This document shows positions 1-12,857 of a DNA stretch of 64,000 nucleotides, in pieces. The notes beneath the pieces are model-generated. The model had not been told where the DNA came from, did not search any database, and saw only the letters and a program-made list of their open reading frames with translations. Positions within the stretch are counted from its first letter, which is position 1. Every line of letters begins with the position of its first letter. Source of the stretch: Laccaria trichodermophora (Eukaryota > Basidiomycota > Agaricomycetes > Agaricales > Hydnangiaceae); NCBI GenBank assembly GCA_018417955.1, contig JACTVC010000003.1:620001-684000 (forward strand), in the 5' to 3' direction. A program made the position numbers and the translations under genes.

Positions 1-1313
1 TCAGTGTTCCAAGAGCCACTTCCTTTCGCTCGACGCTTCTCAGGCTCGCCGCTCGCGACCCACCGCTAAGGCGAAACGTCGCTCGTGCTCCGTCGCCCTT
101 CCAAGCGCTTCATTCTATAAAGTTGAATGGTAGGGCGGGCTAATGTTCTCATATTGAAGGCGGCGGGTTAATTCTTGTTGGGAGCAAGTATGGCAGTTCG
201 CTGTATAATTTCCTCCGGGCCTGAAAGAATGCTTGTTAGTAACAGTAATGTATATAGGAAAGACAGAAATACCTTTACGAGGGGAATTGTACATGGATGA
301 GGCTGGCGAGCTCCTGTAGTCGTCGTCGAATGGGAACCTTGGAGGGCCACGGCTGGGTTTGTTTGGTTTCTTGCTAAAAATAGGCGGCTTCCCGTTTTGG
401 GATTAGAGTTTGAGGCGGAAACTCAAAAGTGACCTTGCTTCCACTTGACACTTGTCTAATACGCCTCACAACCCAACCCGCCATCTAAACAACACGCCGA
501 GCTATCTGACTTTGCCTCGCCCGCCCTTAGCCCTCGAGGGCGTGAGGGCGATATGATATCCAACACGACTTTGACAAGACTTGGAGTGACCAGATCAAGT
601 TACGTTTTCATCTCTTAGGGCGCAGCGGAAAACGCGCATCATTCCCTTCCTAGATCGATGCGTGGATAGTAAATTCCGTTGACAACATCCGAGAGGCTGG
701 TCAAAGACTACACCACGTCAACTTGAAGACTTCCCCTTCTCCATCTTGAGCTCAGGCACAAACAACCACATACTTAGTGCGACCTCGAGTAAAACCAAGT
801 CAATTCGTCTCTTGCCACCACTCCGAACGGCGAATACAACCGACCTTCAATTGATTGAGGTACGCGACTTTGATGGTATGGTCAACTTCAATCGCTTAAT
901 GAGATTGGCACTTAGTCAATTAATCTCCACTCGTACTGCCGACAATCGTGCAGCACCATGGTTTGTCTTTCATTATGATAAGCGGCGCACTTTCCATGAG
1001 TGTCGTCTTTACGGACGATTGCCTGGAGTGACCCGCCGGCGTATCTTGGCAGGAGCGGTTCTGCTCCTAGCCGATTCCACATCTTGTCATTCTTGAACGT
1101 ATGCATTGAATTGCGCGCTCTTTCAAGCACCCTCTTGGTTTCATTAAGGGTCAAGTCTTCAAGAAGGGGTGCTCAGAGCTGGCGCAAGAGCATGTGTATC
1201 TGTCAGACACCTTTCTCTTGGCGCTCCAGCTCGATGGGCGCAATGAGCAGCATTTAAACCCTCGCGCAGGTTGCGAATCTGATTGTCATTCACTCCCCAC
1301 ATCAAATCAAGGG
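1..1313. other. Intergenic sequence, no supported gene
   Basis: I see no supported gene here. The open frames are short, lack recognisable motifs and do not chain through plausible introns. The last few hundred bases are the presumed promoter and 5' leader of the monooxygenase that starts at 1314. Confidence 0.5.
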
Positions 1314-3213
1314 ATGCCTGCAAAGTTCCGTGTTGCTATCTGGTGCGCCCTTCCTTGGCCGCCTCGTAAATATCTCATCCTTGATATATACAGTGGTGGA
1401 GGAATCGGTGGTCTGACAGCGGCGAGTATGTCACGAAGACTTGTGCATGGAATGACACTGACCTGGACAACTTAGTTGCACTGTCAAGGTACCCCGATGT
1501 AGAGGTTAGCGTCTATGAAGCAGCGAAAGAATTTTCCGAAGTCGGAGCGGGCATTGGGGTTTGGCCGCGCGTTTGGAAGATTCTGGCACATCTAGGTCTT
1601 AATTCTGATATGGCGAGAATGACTGCCTCGAAACCCAGCTATGACGAAGGTCTGCCAAAATCCTCTCTGATCTTTTTTTCCTACATTTTTATGACCTTTC
1701 GCAGTCAGCACTTTCATATTCAGGAAAAGCGACCAACAAGAGGGGGTCGACTTCTATAAACTACAAACGCAAGGTGTGATATCTTCCCTCTCGTTCCGAG
1801 GCATCAAGTTGTCTGAACTCGAACGTGAAAGGGACATTCCTTCGTTATCACCGACCGGACGTATTGAAAGTCCTTGTCGGACGCCTCCCTTCCCATTGCA
1901 AAACCTATTTCTCGCGTCGCTTACAATCTTATTCTCAGCGCAAAGGAAAAATAGACCTTTTCTTCTCCGACAACTCAAGAGAAACCTGTGATATACTTAT
2001 CGGCGCAGACGGCATCAAATCGGCTGTTCGTCGGTCGTTATTGATGGAGCAAGCGGAAATAGCAACCAGGTCGGGAAGAGTTGACGAAGCCGACGATATT
2101 CTGCGTCGCATCAACCCAAAGTGGTCGGGAATCGTTGCCTACAGGGCACTTATTCCCACAGCGCGCCTTCAAGCCTATCGGGATGCACATCCTGAGGCTA
2201 ACATTAGAGTCCCAGAAGCTAATTCAATACCAATCATGGTGCGTCATCCCATTTCGAGAACTGAGTTTCGAAAATTTTACATGTTACACAGTACATGGGA
2301 CAGAACGTCGTGAGCTTTGACCATTATTTGTGCCTTTACGTCGTTATAAACTAAGAAACCGCTTGCCAGAACGTCGTTGTATACCCCATAAGTTCAGGAA
2401 AACTGATTAATATTGGCGCGTTTCACGCGAAAGAGCAATTAGCCGGCACTCAATTCCCTGGCCCTTGGGTTGAAAGCGTTGAAAGGGATGAACTTTTGGC
2501 GGCTCACGAAAACTGGGAACCAGAACTCCAAGCTATCCTTCAGGTATGCGATAACGTCTCAACAATCTCAGATAGTTTAATAGTATCCACAGTGCATTGA
2601 TAACTTACCCTCCAGATGGGCCATACATGTCTCGCATACTTTGCAATCTTGGGTTTGCGGAAACGTCGCACTGCTTGGCGATGCTGTAAATCATCCGTGT
2701 ATCTTCTCCAACCCTCATTAATTTTCTTCAGGCTCATGCGATGTCTCCCCAACAAGCTTCGGGAGCTGGGCAAGCTATCGAGGTACTTCACTCTGCCATT
2801 TTTATTATTACTGTTTTCATTACGAAGACTCGCTAGGACGCTTTCATTCTTGCAACGCTTCTGGGGCACCATCTCACCAGACTTGAGAATGTTCACCAAG
2901 CGTTATCCATATACGACAGTGTTCGACGACCTATCGCGACGGAGGTAGCTCACCGCTCGCTTGTGAATGGGCGGTTATTCGGCCTCCAGTATCCTGGTTT
3001 GAACGCCGACATGGAACCTGAGCGTTTACCTGAAATTGGTGAGGAAATCAAGGATAATTGGAAATGGAGCAAGTAGAGTCATGCTACGATGCCTAAGCGA
3101 AACTGACGTTCCGATTTTGCATAGCATGGTCGACTACAATTGATTCTTCCGTGAACGACGCTTTGCGTCTCTTGGAACTTACCACGAGCTCTTCCCAGCG
3201 CGCGCATCTTTGA
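1314..3213 (+). CDS. FAD-dependent monooxygenase, salicylate hydroxylase-like
   Basis: The gene has eleven exons: 1314-1342, 1394-1425, 1476-1649, 1705-1773, 1832-2238, 2292-2309, 2370-2543, 2593-2685, 2732-2782, 2837-3068 and 3125-3213. Together they give 1368 nt (455 residues), the usual length for this family. Three flavin signatures are in order: an N-terminal Rossmann GGGIGGLTAA completed only after splicing, an ILIGADGIKSAVRR DG motif, and GDAAHAMSP, which contacts FAD. Such enzymes hydroxylate small aromatic compounds using NAD(P)H and oxygen; the substrate here is unknown. The tenth intron only works as a GC-AG intron with donor GCAAGT. The tenth-to-eleventh exon junction agrees with family pattern (WKW then WST). 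The last ~14 residues look frameshifted, because an alternative frame running to 3257 gives a more family-like tail (TYHELFPARAS). Confidence 0.85.
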
Positions 3214-3888
3214 TTGACACGGTGCAGGTTGTGGCAAGAAACATCATGCCTGAATAGCGGCTTGCAGTTTAGATTCGATAGGTTTATAGCCTTTTGATCA
3301 ATTTTTTTTTTGGTACTCCGGGGACTGCTGAATCATATATATGTACTTAAACTGGGCTCACCGCCTCTAAGTTTGCATTGAGCCAAGGACGGCGGAAATT
3401 TGTCCACTTCATGGAATTCTGACCCCTATTTCGCTTGCGAGGAAAAAAAGAAAACAGCGACAAACATAGATACTTCCTTGTGAGCCGCACCATGGCAGAA
3501 CTTACATGGTTACTACTTGCCGATTTCTTCAACTTACATTACCCTCGAAGCTTGAAGCGTCTAAAACGTTATTCAAGGAATAGAATGGTGAGTGTTGTTA
3601 TTTTTTTGGGTGCTGACCTTGCTGACCTTCATTTTCAAAGTGATTTCAAGAGGGTGACCACAACATTGTTAACGCCGTTACGGAAAGTAAGGGTGAGCGC
3701 AATATTATATTATTTGTGAATGGCTTGGGAGTGACTCGAATTTTAGCAATGCTATGGACAGCTTCCGCATAGCGAAATTGGCAACCTGCAGGCTGATGTG
3801 TGCCGTAATATGGCAGGTTTCTATGCGGCGTAGCCCGAGCTTAAGCGCCGAAATTGTCCTTCCTCGCAACGCCCACCTATGAACTGCT
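3214..3888. other. Intergenic spacer before the first RBR gene
   Basis: Positions 3214-3257 hold the alternative out-of-frame tail of the monooxygenase. The rest carries no recognisable gene. It is the 3' flank of that gene and the promoter of the RBR gene starting at 3889. Confidence 0.5.
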
Positions 3889-6800
3889 ATGCCTGATGAT
3901 TTGACCAGCAGTACTTCATCTCGACAACTATGCCGTCGTTTTTTGAGGGGCAGCTGTCCTGACGGGGAAGGATGCAGATACATTCATGCCAATTCGGACT
4001 CTACTGTACGTTCGAAGCTTCTAGAGTTCACGTCTTGATGTTGTCCATGCAGGAGACCCCTCCTTCTCGTCCTAGTGGAACAGGACGACGTGGGCGTGAT
4101 AGGCGTCGCCGAAACCTTTCATCATCAGAAACACAGGCGGCGAGCTTGAGTGGGCCTCTGCTGGTTCCCCAATCTGTGTACGTCCTAATCTTGAATGTGG
4201 CGAGCTACAATGACTATAAATGTGATCTTCAGTATTCACCAGAGTTCGGTACTACTTTTTTCCGTTATTCCAATGTCTATCCCTCTAATGTTGGTATCTC
4301 GAACAGCGAGGAATTGAAGTTGAACAAAGGATACAACCAACAGTCGATGAAGTCCAGAATATAGCAATAACGCATACGGCGGTGGGGGCACAGCAACTAA
4401 TGGATCAGGAAGGACCACGGGAACCGCCTCGTGATGGGGACAGCCGGCGCCGAGGCAAGGAGGAGGCTCAAAGGGCTGATAGGAGGAGAATGGCTGCTGA
4501 GGTGGCGCGTATACAGGCTGAGGAGTGTGCAAAGGAAGAAGCATCGAGAAAGGAAAGAGAGGAACTAGAGCGAGCGGCGTTGGAGGAACGCAAAGCTCAG
4601 GCAGCCCGGGAACAACAAGAAAGAGCACGTGTTAGAGAACAACAGGCACGGGAAGAGGCAGCACGCAAAGCCAGGGCGGAACGAGAAGAAGCAACGCGGC
4701 GAGCCCATGCAGCGCGTGAGGAAATTAAACGAAGAGCACAACAAGAACGAGAGGAAGCTGAACGAATTGCGAGGAAAGCCCGGCTGGAGGAGAGACGAGC
4801 AGAAGAAGCTCGTGTGACCGTGCAACAGATGGTTCTCGGATCCGCCTTGGTGACTTGTGGTGCGGGAGTCGACATTCGCTCTGTCATCACTGGATTTGAC
4901 CTGCTCCGAGTTGTCGTGAAAGACCTTCCCCATAACACCAATTTCAATGACGTGGCGTCAGCATTCACCCTATTCGGTGTCAACCCCGAAAATGTCAACC
5001 TTCAGGAGACGAAACCCAATGATAGATTTGCAGATGCTATTTTTTTGATGAAGGCGGACCAAGTCGAATCGATTGCAACTGGTTCAGATCGCACCATTGA
5101 TTTCCAAGGTCGGCGCTTGCAGTTTGAAGTTGGCCCAATTTCCTCTGAAGATTCTATGACCCTTTCATCGCACAACACCAATACCTTGACTGTTTACTGG
5201 CGAGTTCCATCCACATCGATGATCGCCACCTACCCCTCATTGGAAGTTGCAAAAGCTAAGGCTAAGGAGCTTGACGCCAAAATGTTGCGTGGACAGAGAG
5301 TGAAAGCAGTCATGAATACTCCGCCACCGACGCCTCACAGCTGGCGGGAATTTAACCCCGCTTCGGTCAAACTTATGAACCTCCCCCTTAACGTGCCATT
5401 AACTGAAGTTGAAGCATTCTCTGGAACGTCTTCCCTTCGCGTCCTCAGTTCTCCAACATACATTCCTGAGGAGTTCATCGAGTTTTTGCGCAAGCATCTT
5501 GAGGGTCTTCCAGGTGTTAATCGGGGGACGTTTGTTTGTCTTCCCAGCAGGGCTCCAAATCCTACTTCCCGAGTAGAGATTCAATTTCATAGCTGGGAGG
5601 AGGCGAGATTTGCATCCGATACTCTGAACAACCATAGGCTACGGAATGATTTCCCCTATGTTCACACCTTGCTTCCCAGAGCACATCGATACTTCGCCAA
5701 CATTTCTCATGAACAATATCGTTCACAGAAAAACCGTTGGGATTCACTTGTTCAGGAGAAAGGAAAGGGAATGGCTCGTGTTCAAGTACATAATCGCACA
5801 GATGGCCGCGTTGTTATTACGGTTGAAGGGAACGACAGGAAGGCAGTTGGCGCTCTCAAAGTCCGTGTTGAAAGCCTTCTTGCTGGAGAGCGTCTGGAAC
5901 CTAGCCATTGGGATCGCTTCTTTCTTTCGGGCACTGTATCCGAAGGCCTACAGGAGCTTTACGCCGAGTCGGGGGCATATGTTCGGATCGACAAACAATT
6001 CCCAGCTCTGAGAGTTTATGGTGCTGCGGAGGCCCGCGTCAGAGCTAAGGAGTCAATCAATTCATGCATTGAGGCCCGATCGACTTCCTTAGATCGGGTT
6101 ATCCCACTGAAGCAACGATCCGTTCCGTATTTTGTGAGACGCGGCTTGGCTTCGTTGAAAGAGCTTATCGGGGAGGACAATGTTTCCTTGGATCTCACGT
6201 CCACCCCACGCAAGCTGACGATCAAGGTCGGAGAAGACGCTCACCATCACCTACAAAGAGTTATGGATGAATCACTCGAATACTCCAACCTCGACCAGGC
6301 TCTCATGGATATATGTCCCATCTGTTGCGACGCTACTTCTCACCCCGAGACCCTTGCTTGTGGTCATTCATATTGTACCTCTTGTCTCTGGCATTATCTG
6401 GAATCGGCAGCCAACACAAAGAAATTCCCGCTAGCTTGCATGGGTAACAATGCCACCTGCAGGACACCGTTACCAATTCCTCTCATCAAGAGGTTCCTGA
6501 CTGTACAACGATTCAACCAGCTCGTTGAAGCTGCTTTTCTCTCCTACGTTGACCACCACCCGCGAGAACTTAAACACTGCACGACTCCGGATTGCAATCA
6601 GATTTACCGAAGAGATCTGACTAAACCATTCCTGCAGTGTCCTGCTTGTTTTTCGACAATCTGCTCTTCCTGCCAGGAGGAGTCCCACGAAGGGATGACA
6701 TGTTTACAAATCAAGCGTTATGGCCTCACAGCTGGACAGGAGTGGTTTACGGAGGATTGGGCTTCCGCTCGTGGCATCAAGAAATGCCCTGGGTGTGGCA

Positions 6801-7465
6801 TTTGGATCGAAAAGACGGTTGAAGGATGCAATCACTTGACGTGTAGATGTGGTGACCACATTTGCTGGAAATGTATGGGCATCTTCACTGCTGAAACGAT
6901 CTACGTGCACATGCGCAACGTACACGGCGAAATCTATGACGAACCACCACAGCGGGTCTTGGAGGAGCAAAAGAAAGCCCAGCTTTTAGCTGCGCAAGCG
7001 GAGCGCGAGCAGCAAGAACGCGAACGACAGAGACAGGCAGCTTTGCAGTATCAAGCCGAGATACAACGCTTGCGAGCTCTGGAACAGGCTCAGGCTCAGG
7101 AGGCGGCCAATCGTCAACGCCAATATGCGGAGGCTCAACGACAGCGGGAAGAAGCACGCCGACAGGAGGAGGAGCGCAGAAGGGAGGAGCGCCAAAGAGA
7201 AGAATGGATGAGAGAGGCTCGAGCTGCGAGAGAAAGGGAACTTCAACGACAGCAATTAGAAAGACAACGACGAGAACAAGAGGAAGCCAGGAGGACGTCG
7301 GAAAGGCAACGACGAGAACAAGAGGAAGCCAGGAGGGCGTCGGAACGGCAACGACGAGAACAAGAGGGGGCGTCGGAGGAGGGTGGTGGAGGCTGGGGTA
7401 TTGCTATAGCTGGGGTTCTTGCGGCTGTTGGGATCTTTGCTACTAGGAGCTTATTTGGTCGCTGA
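3889..7465 (+). CDS. RBR (RING-IBR-RING) ubiquitin ligase with CCCH finger and C-terminal hydrophobic tail (copy A)
   Basis: Proposed exons are 3889-4005, 4053-4175, a 16-nt micro-exon 4233-4248, and 4311-7465, giving 1136 residues. The micro-exon could instead be skipped by one longer intron (4176-4306). Exon 1 encodes one CCCH zinc finger (C-x7-C-x5-C-x3-H, residues ~15-34). A long Glu/Arg/Ala coiled coil follows, then RRM-like and KH-like segments, then RING1 (CPICCDATSHPETL), IBR (CTTPDCNQIY) and RING2 with the presumed catalytic Cys in EGCNHLTC. RBR ligases pass ubiquitin through that cysteine. After RING2 comes a second charged coiled coil containing 14-residue repeats. The protein ends in a short hydrophobic stretch (GIAIAGVLAAVGIFA) and TRSLFGR, which suggests a tail-anchored membrane protein. 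This differs from copies B and D, and A has only one CCCH finger. The precise cellular target is unknown. Confidence 0.85.
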
Positions 7466-8019
7466 TTTGTTTCGCGTTGTTGGTTGGGGTCATAGCAGAC
7501 AGAACAAGGCCTTACTTCTACTTACTCAAGGCAGATATCGGACATTTTGAAAAGAACTGTTAAGGCCCTGCAGAAAACGTGAATACATGTACTTTCAATG
7601 GGAGGATGAAGGGAGACGGAGCTGGCACGAAGCTTGGGGCCCAAACAAGGTCAAGTCGCCGTTTACAAAACATTCAACAGCAATTGTCTTATGCTTACTT
7701 GCGGATGGACGAGGGGTTGCGAATGTGAGGAAGCTTCAAAGTCGAGCGTTTGGGACTATCATCGAAAACTGCCAGTGGTCATTCTCATTCTTAAAATCTA
7801 CATAGAAACATCTGCACCTCGGCGGGCGACTCAGAGACATAACCGTGCTTTGCTCTCGGACTGCGTATATGAAAAGACCCAACTAAACCGGAGACCAATG
7901 GGGCTGCACAGCTTGGTTCTACAGCCTCACATCGGAACGGTTGAGACGGCGACCATATCGAATTTCTTGCCATCCTTTTGGAGCCTCAATTTCGCGAAGC
8001 GTAGCCTATAAAGACGCTG
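7466..8019. other. Intergenic, 3' flank of copy A
   Basis: I see no supportable gene. The open frames are short and lack domains or conserved splice patterns. Confidence 0.4.
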
Positions 8020-9189
8020 TTATTGGCCCAGCATACCACGTTTGTCATGAATTCCGATGCCAAACAGGCTTCCCGATCTGTGGGCCACGGCTTTGTAAGG
8101 GGGGGATACAAATCCCCTCCGATAGAGATAACACACCGGGAGGGGTCAACCAAGCCATCGAAAACGGCAACAACTTTGTCGTGCGCTTCCTGAACAGGTA
8201 TTCGAAGGGCTTGAGTAAGTCGTGATTGATAGGTAGGGCTGTGATATGGCGTCAGTCCAACGAAGACTTAAAATATTTGAAGAAACTCACGACATGATAT
8301 ATTAGCAATATTCTCCCTTCATTATGTAAAAGATGGAAGCTCGTCTCCAAAGCTTGAACGCAGTTCTTTGGTCGTCTCAGCTTCAAATGCCTTTGTTTGA
8401 CCGTGCCCGTCGGATAGGGTGATGGTGATATCCAAGAGCCTCTCCTAATTTGCTGGTAAAGGGGAAGAGGGTGTGCACCGCAGTAGGGATCGCCGACATT
8501 GACGCCAGGTGACAAGATCTTGCATATTTAGCGGTAAAGCTGGCCTCCTGAGAGCAAAGAGTACATCACGCCCGGGGAGTGTTCTCGCTTGTCCAGGACA
8601 GTCCAGCGTGAGTGGAGAGTAGCAATAATCTCGGCGAAACACTTCGGTGAGGTCTAACGTCGATGCAGGGCTACTCGTACACTTTAAATTGTTGCACTGT
8701 TTGGCATTGTCAAAAAGAAGAAAATTCGCGCTTAGAATTCGACGTACCGGTTTGATCTCAGCAATATCGTGACTATGCATGAAGATTCAGCTCAAAAGAG
8801 CCATCCATTTGGCCCCATCTGGCGATGGAGGAAGTTGCGGCTACGGTATGGTGAACTTGAGCATTACTTAGATTTCGAAAGGCCAAGTGGGATATTGTGG
8901 TCAACACGGCGTCTCCTGTTTGGCGGACCAAAAAACATCATTGATTGCACACAATCTGTTCACTGACGGTGCCAGGTTCAAATCTGACAGATACGACCTC
9001 AGCTAGTACCCAGGCCATCGAGGCATAAAATGCTTGGAACGGAGGGCTTTATGTAACATACATTGGGCCGGGCTCGGGGGAACACTTTCTTTCGCGCCGA
9101 AGGTGAGCAAATTTGAAGAAGCGCCTGATGTCTGCCATAATGCTTATCATTGCTGTTCATATCTCAGTAGCGCCCAGGTGCGGCAATCG
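8020..9189. repeat. Duplicated intergenic block upstream of RBR copy B
   Basis: By eye this block matches 20680-21780 in the same order. Both start with sequence that at 20680 lies just downstream of a P450 stop codon (shared 'CCCGATCTGT' and 'GGGATACAAA'), and both run into the RBR promoter. A shorter version lies at 13911-14413. The P450 that would be expected to its left is missing here, so this copy of the segment is truncated. It probably contains the RBR promoter. Confidence 0.7.
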
Positions 9190-9219
9190 ATGAACAACGT
9201 GTCCTTGCCAGCAACCGCC

Positions 9220-12200
9220 ATGTTCGAGGAGTCCCTTCCGGAAGGTACCTCTGGTACTCATATATCTCCAACTAGACAACCTTGCCGTCGTTTTCTAAAT
9301 GGCGGCCACTGTGCTTTTGGAGAAAGATGCAGGTATCCTCACATCAAACGTTCTGTATGTATATTCCCCAATTTCAGGATAGTATATCCCAATCGACTTG
9401 TCTACAGGAAATGCCATGTTCTCGCCCCAGTCCGACAGGACAGCATAAGAAGGGCCAGCTGGGCAATCAAGCTTCGTCTGGAAGGCGAACAGCGACCTCG
9501 GAAGATCCATTGTCAACCCCTCGACCTGCGTAGGTTTTCGATCTGCATCTAAGTATTGAACCACGGGTACTCATAGTCGCCCTTCGAATCCAGTGCAGAG
9601 CCGAGCGACCCGGAATACGCCTCCGCCGCTTGGGCGACTCTCGTACCCACAACTGTTACCATAGCAACTCCAGCGTCGGCCCCATCATGGAAAGTTAACA
9701 CCACTGAGAATGGTACACAGCAACATCAAAGTCTGGCCTCCAAAAAGCCGTGTTTTGCCTGGAGGGCTGGTCACTGCCGTTTTGGCCTTAGATGTCGTTA
9801 CAGTCACCAGGTCGAGGCATGTTGTCATCGGTCACTGGGTAATTTGTCTCTAATATTATTTTACAGATACGAAACCCTAATCAACATAACGTTGACACGC
9901 TTGAACACAACATGCCTGGAGCGCCAAACGATAGAAGTACAACGATAGTGCCGCCCATGCTCGTAAACCAGCAGGAGGCGCAAGGATTTTCTCGCGGAGG
10001 CTATGGAGGCCCAAGCCGGCGAGGGCGTGGAAGAGCCCAGGGAGGGAGAAAATTTGTCAAGGCTGAACGGAAAGTTGGAGCAGAACAGGAGGAAGTCGCA
10101 CGGAGAATCAGAGTTGAACAAGAGGAAGCTGAACAGAAGGCCAAAGAAGAACAGGAGGAAGCCGCACGAAAAATCAGAGTTGAACAAGAGGAAGCTGAAC
10201 GGAAAGCCGAAGAAGAACGACAGGAAGCTGCACGGAAAGCGAGAGAAGAACGGGCGGAAGCTGCACGAAAAGCGAGAGAAGAGCAAGAGGAAGTCGCACG
10301 AAAAGCAAAAGAAGAGCGAGAGGAAGCTGCGCGAAAAGTGAGGGAACGGCGACAGGAAGCCGAACGAAGAGCTCGGCAAGCTCAGCTGGCAGAGCGTCGA
10401 GCACAGGAAGCTCGGGTAACTGTGCAGCAGGTGGTTTTAGGCTCCAGCTTGGTGACATGCGGTGCAGGCATCGACATTCGTGGTATCATAGGCGGTTTTG
10501 ACCTTTGTCGAATTCTCGTGAAGCGCCTCCCGAGAAACGCCAAGCCGGATGAGGTAGTGGGGATTTTCTCCCAACAGGGCGTGGATGCAAAGGACTTTTT
10601 CCTGCTTGAGATGAAGCCCAATGGGGGCCATACAGAGGCGACAGTTCTGGCGAGGGCAGAACAAGGTGAAGTCATCACGCTTGGATTGGACGGCATCGAA
10701 TTTCGAGATGAGCGTCTACGGTTTGAAGTCAGCGCGAATGCATCCTGGGATTCTATGGGTTCATCGGGTGACAACTCCAATACTTTAACCATCAGCTGGA
10801 GAAATCCATGCACCACAATAATTGCCACATACACGTCTATCGATCTGGCAAGAGTCATGGCCAAGGAGCTTGATGGGCAAATTTGCAATGGGCGCAAAGT
10901 CAGAGCAGTCATGAACCAGCCACCTACAGGTCCTGCTTTGCGGCACTACAACCCAGCTTCAGTCAAACTCACGAACTTGCTCCTAAATGTTCCATTAATT
11001 GATGTTGAGATATTCTCTGGAACAGCCTCTGTCCGGGCCCTCTCTTCACTGGCATATGATGCTCAAGAGTTCACCGAATTTCTACGCAATCACCTTGAGA
11101 ATTGCCCGGGCGTCATTCCTCGTTCATTCACCATCATACCCAGCAATGGAAGGGATTACAACATCTGCGTAAAGGTTCGTTTTCATACCTGGGAGGCAGC
11201 GAAAACCGTTTCAGACGCACTGGACAACACCAAGCTCCGCCATGATTACCCTTTCATTCACACCTCACTCCCCAAAGCACTTCAGTACGTCATCAACATC
11301 CCGCGCATGCAATACGATTCTCAGAGCAAGCTATGGAATTCGCTCATGGAAGGAAGAGAAATCGCCATGGCTGGTCTTCACGTCCAAAATCGTTTTGATG
11401 GTCGCGTGATTATTAAGGTTACGGGGGATGACAAGAAAGCAGTGGGTGCTCTCAAAGTCAGAGTCGAAAGTCTCGTTGGCGGGGAGCGTCTTGACGCCAG
11501 CTATTGGCACCGCTCGCTTCTCTCGGCCGCTGGACAACGGTTCCTGCATCAAGTCCGTACGACGTGCGGGGCCTACGTCCGAACAGATACGAAGATACAG
11601 GCTTTGAGAGTTTACGGCAATACCGAAATGGTGGACGAAGCCAAGGAGTTGATCAAGGAAGAAGTCGAGAGACTCTCGCTCCTGGAGTGGGTTATTCCGC
11701 TCAAACGACAATCCGTCGGATACTTCGTGAGACGAGGATTAGCTGCCTTGAAGGAAGTCCTCGGAGAGGACAATGTTTCCCTTGATTTAGCTTCTACGCC
11801 CTGCAGACTGACAATAAAGGGTGGAGATGAAGCTCGTCACCACTTGAGCAGGCTTTTGGATGAATCGCTCACAAACTTCAGCCTGGACCAAAATTATGTA
11901 GCGGACGGAGACGACATCTGCCCCATCTGTTATGACACGGTTTCACATCCTGAAAGCCTTGGTTGTGGACACACATACTGCACTGCGTGCCTTCGGCACT
12001 ATCTGACCTCAGCGCCCGACACTAAGAAATTTCCACTCCTTTGTATGGGCAATGAGGCCACCTGCGACACGCCGATATCAATTCCCATAATCAAGAAGTT
12101 CCTCACTGAACAACGATTCAACCACCTCATCGAAGTCGCCTTCCTCTCATATCTCGACAAGCATCCGCAGGAGTTTAAGTATTGCACGACTCCGGATTGC

Positions 12201-12857
12201 AATCAGATCTACCAAAGCAATTCAACCAAAGCAGTCCTCCAGTGTCCTTCTTGCTTCTCAACGATCTGTCCTTCGTGCCATGAGGAAGCTCACGAGGGTA
12301 TGACATGTGATGAAAGAAAGCTTCACAAAGAAGAAAGGTTGACCAACGAGTGGGCTGCTATGAATGGCGTCAAGAAATGCCCGACCTGCAGTGTCTGGTT
12401 AGAGAAGACGGAAGGATGCAACCATATGTCGTGTAAATGTGGCGCTCACATTTGCTGGAGGTGTATGGGTGTCTTCACTGCAGGAACAATCTACGACCAC
12501 ATGCGCACAGCGCACGGGGGATTTTACGACGCTGCTCCACAGGCAAATCAGCCGGTCCCAAACAATGGGGGAATATACAACGCTGCGCCACAACGGGCAA
12601 ATCAGCCGGACCCAAACAATATTCACGCACTTTTCGCGGACAATCAGTTTCTTGCAGAACAAAGAGCGGAACTCCAACGTTTGGAACTTCAGCGTCAAGC
12701 GGTCGCACTGAGACGGGTGAGGGAAGAGGCACAAAGAGAGATCTTTCTGCGGGAAACGGAGAGACGTCTTGCAGAACGAGAGGCACTTGAAGCTCAGAGA
12801 AGGCAGGAGACTGAGAGGAGGCGGGAGGAGGGTGGAGGTTGGTGTACTATCATGTAG
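9220..12857 (+). CDS. RBR ubiquitin ligase with two CCCH fingers and C-terminal CaaX box (copy B)
   Basis: Exons are 9220-9354, 9408-9529, 9594-9810 and 9867-12857 (1154 residues). I chose ATG 9220 because it is the start shared with copy D; an in-frame ATG at 9190 would add ten residues. Exon 1 encodes a C-x8-C-x5-C-x3-H finger and the end of exon 3 a C-x7-C-x5-C-x3-H finger; such fingers usually bind RNA. Next come an RG-rich stretch (GGPSRRGRGR), a charged coiled coil with 11-residue periodicity, RRM-like segments (ICNGRKVRAVM), KH-like segments, and an RBR module with RING1 CPICYDTVSHPESL, IBR CTTPDCNQIYQ and RING2 catalytic EGCNHMSC. The last four residues are C-T-I-M, a classical farnesylation-type CaaX box. 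The family resembles the C-terminal half of plant DEAH11/12-type RNA-binding RBR proteins, but lacks a helicase. Confidence 0.88.
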
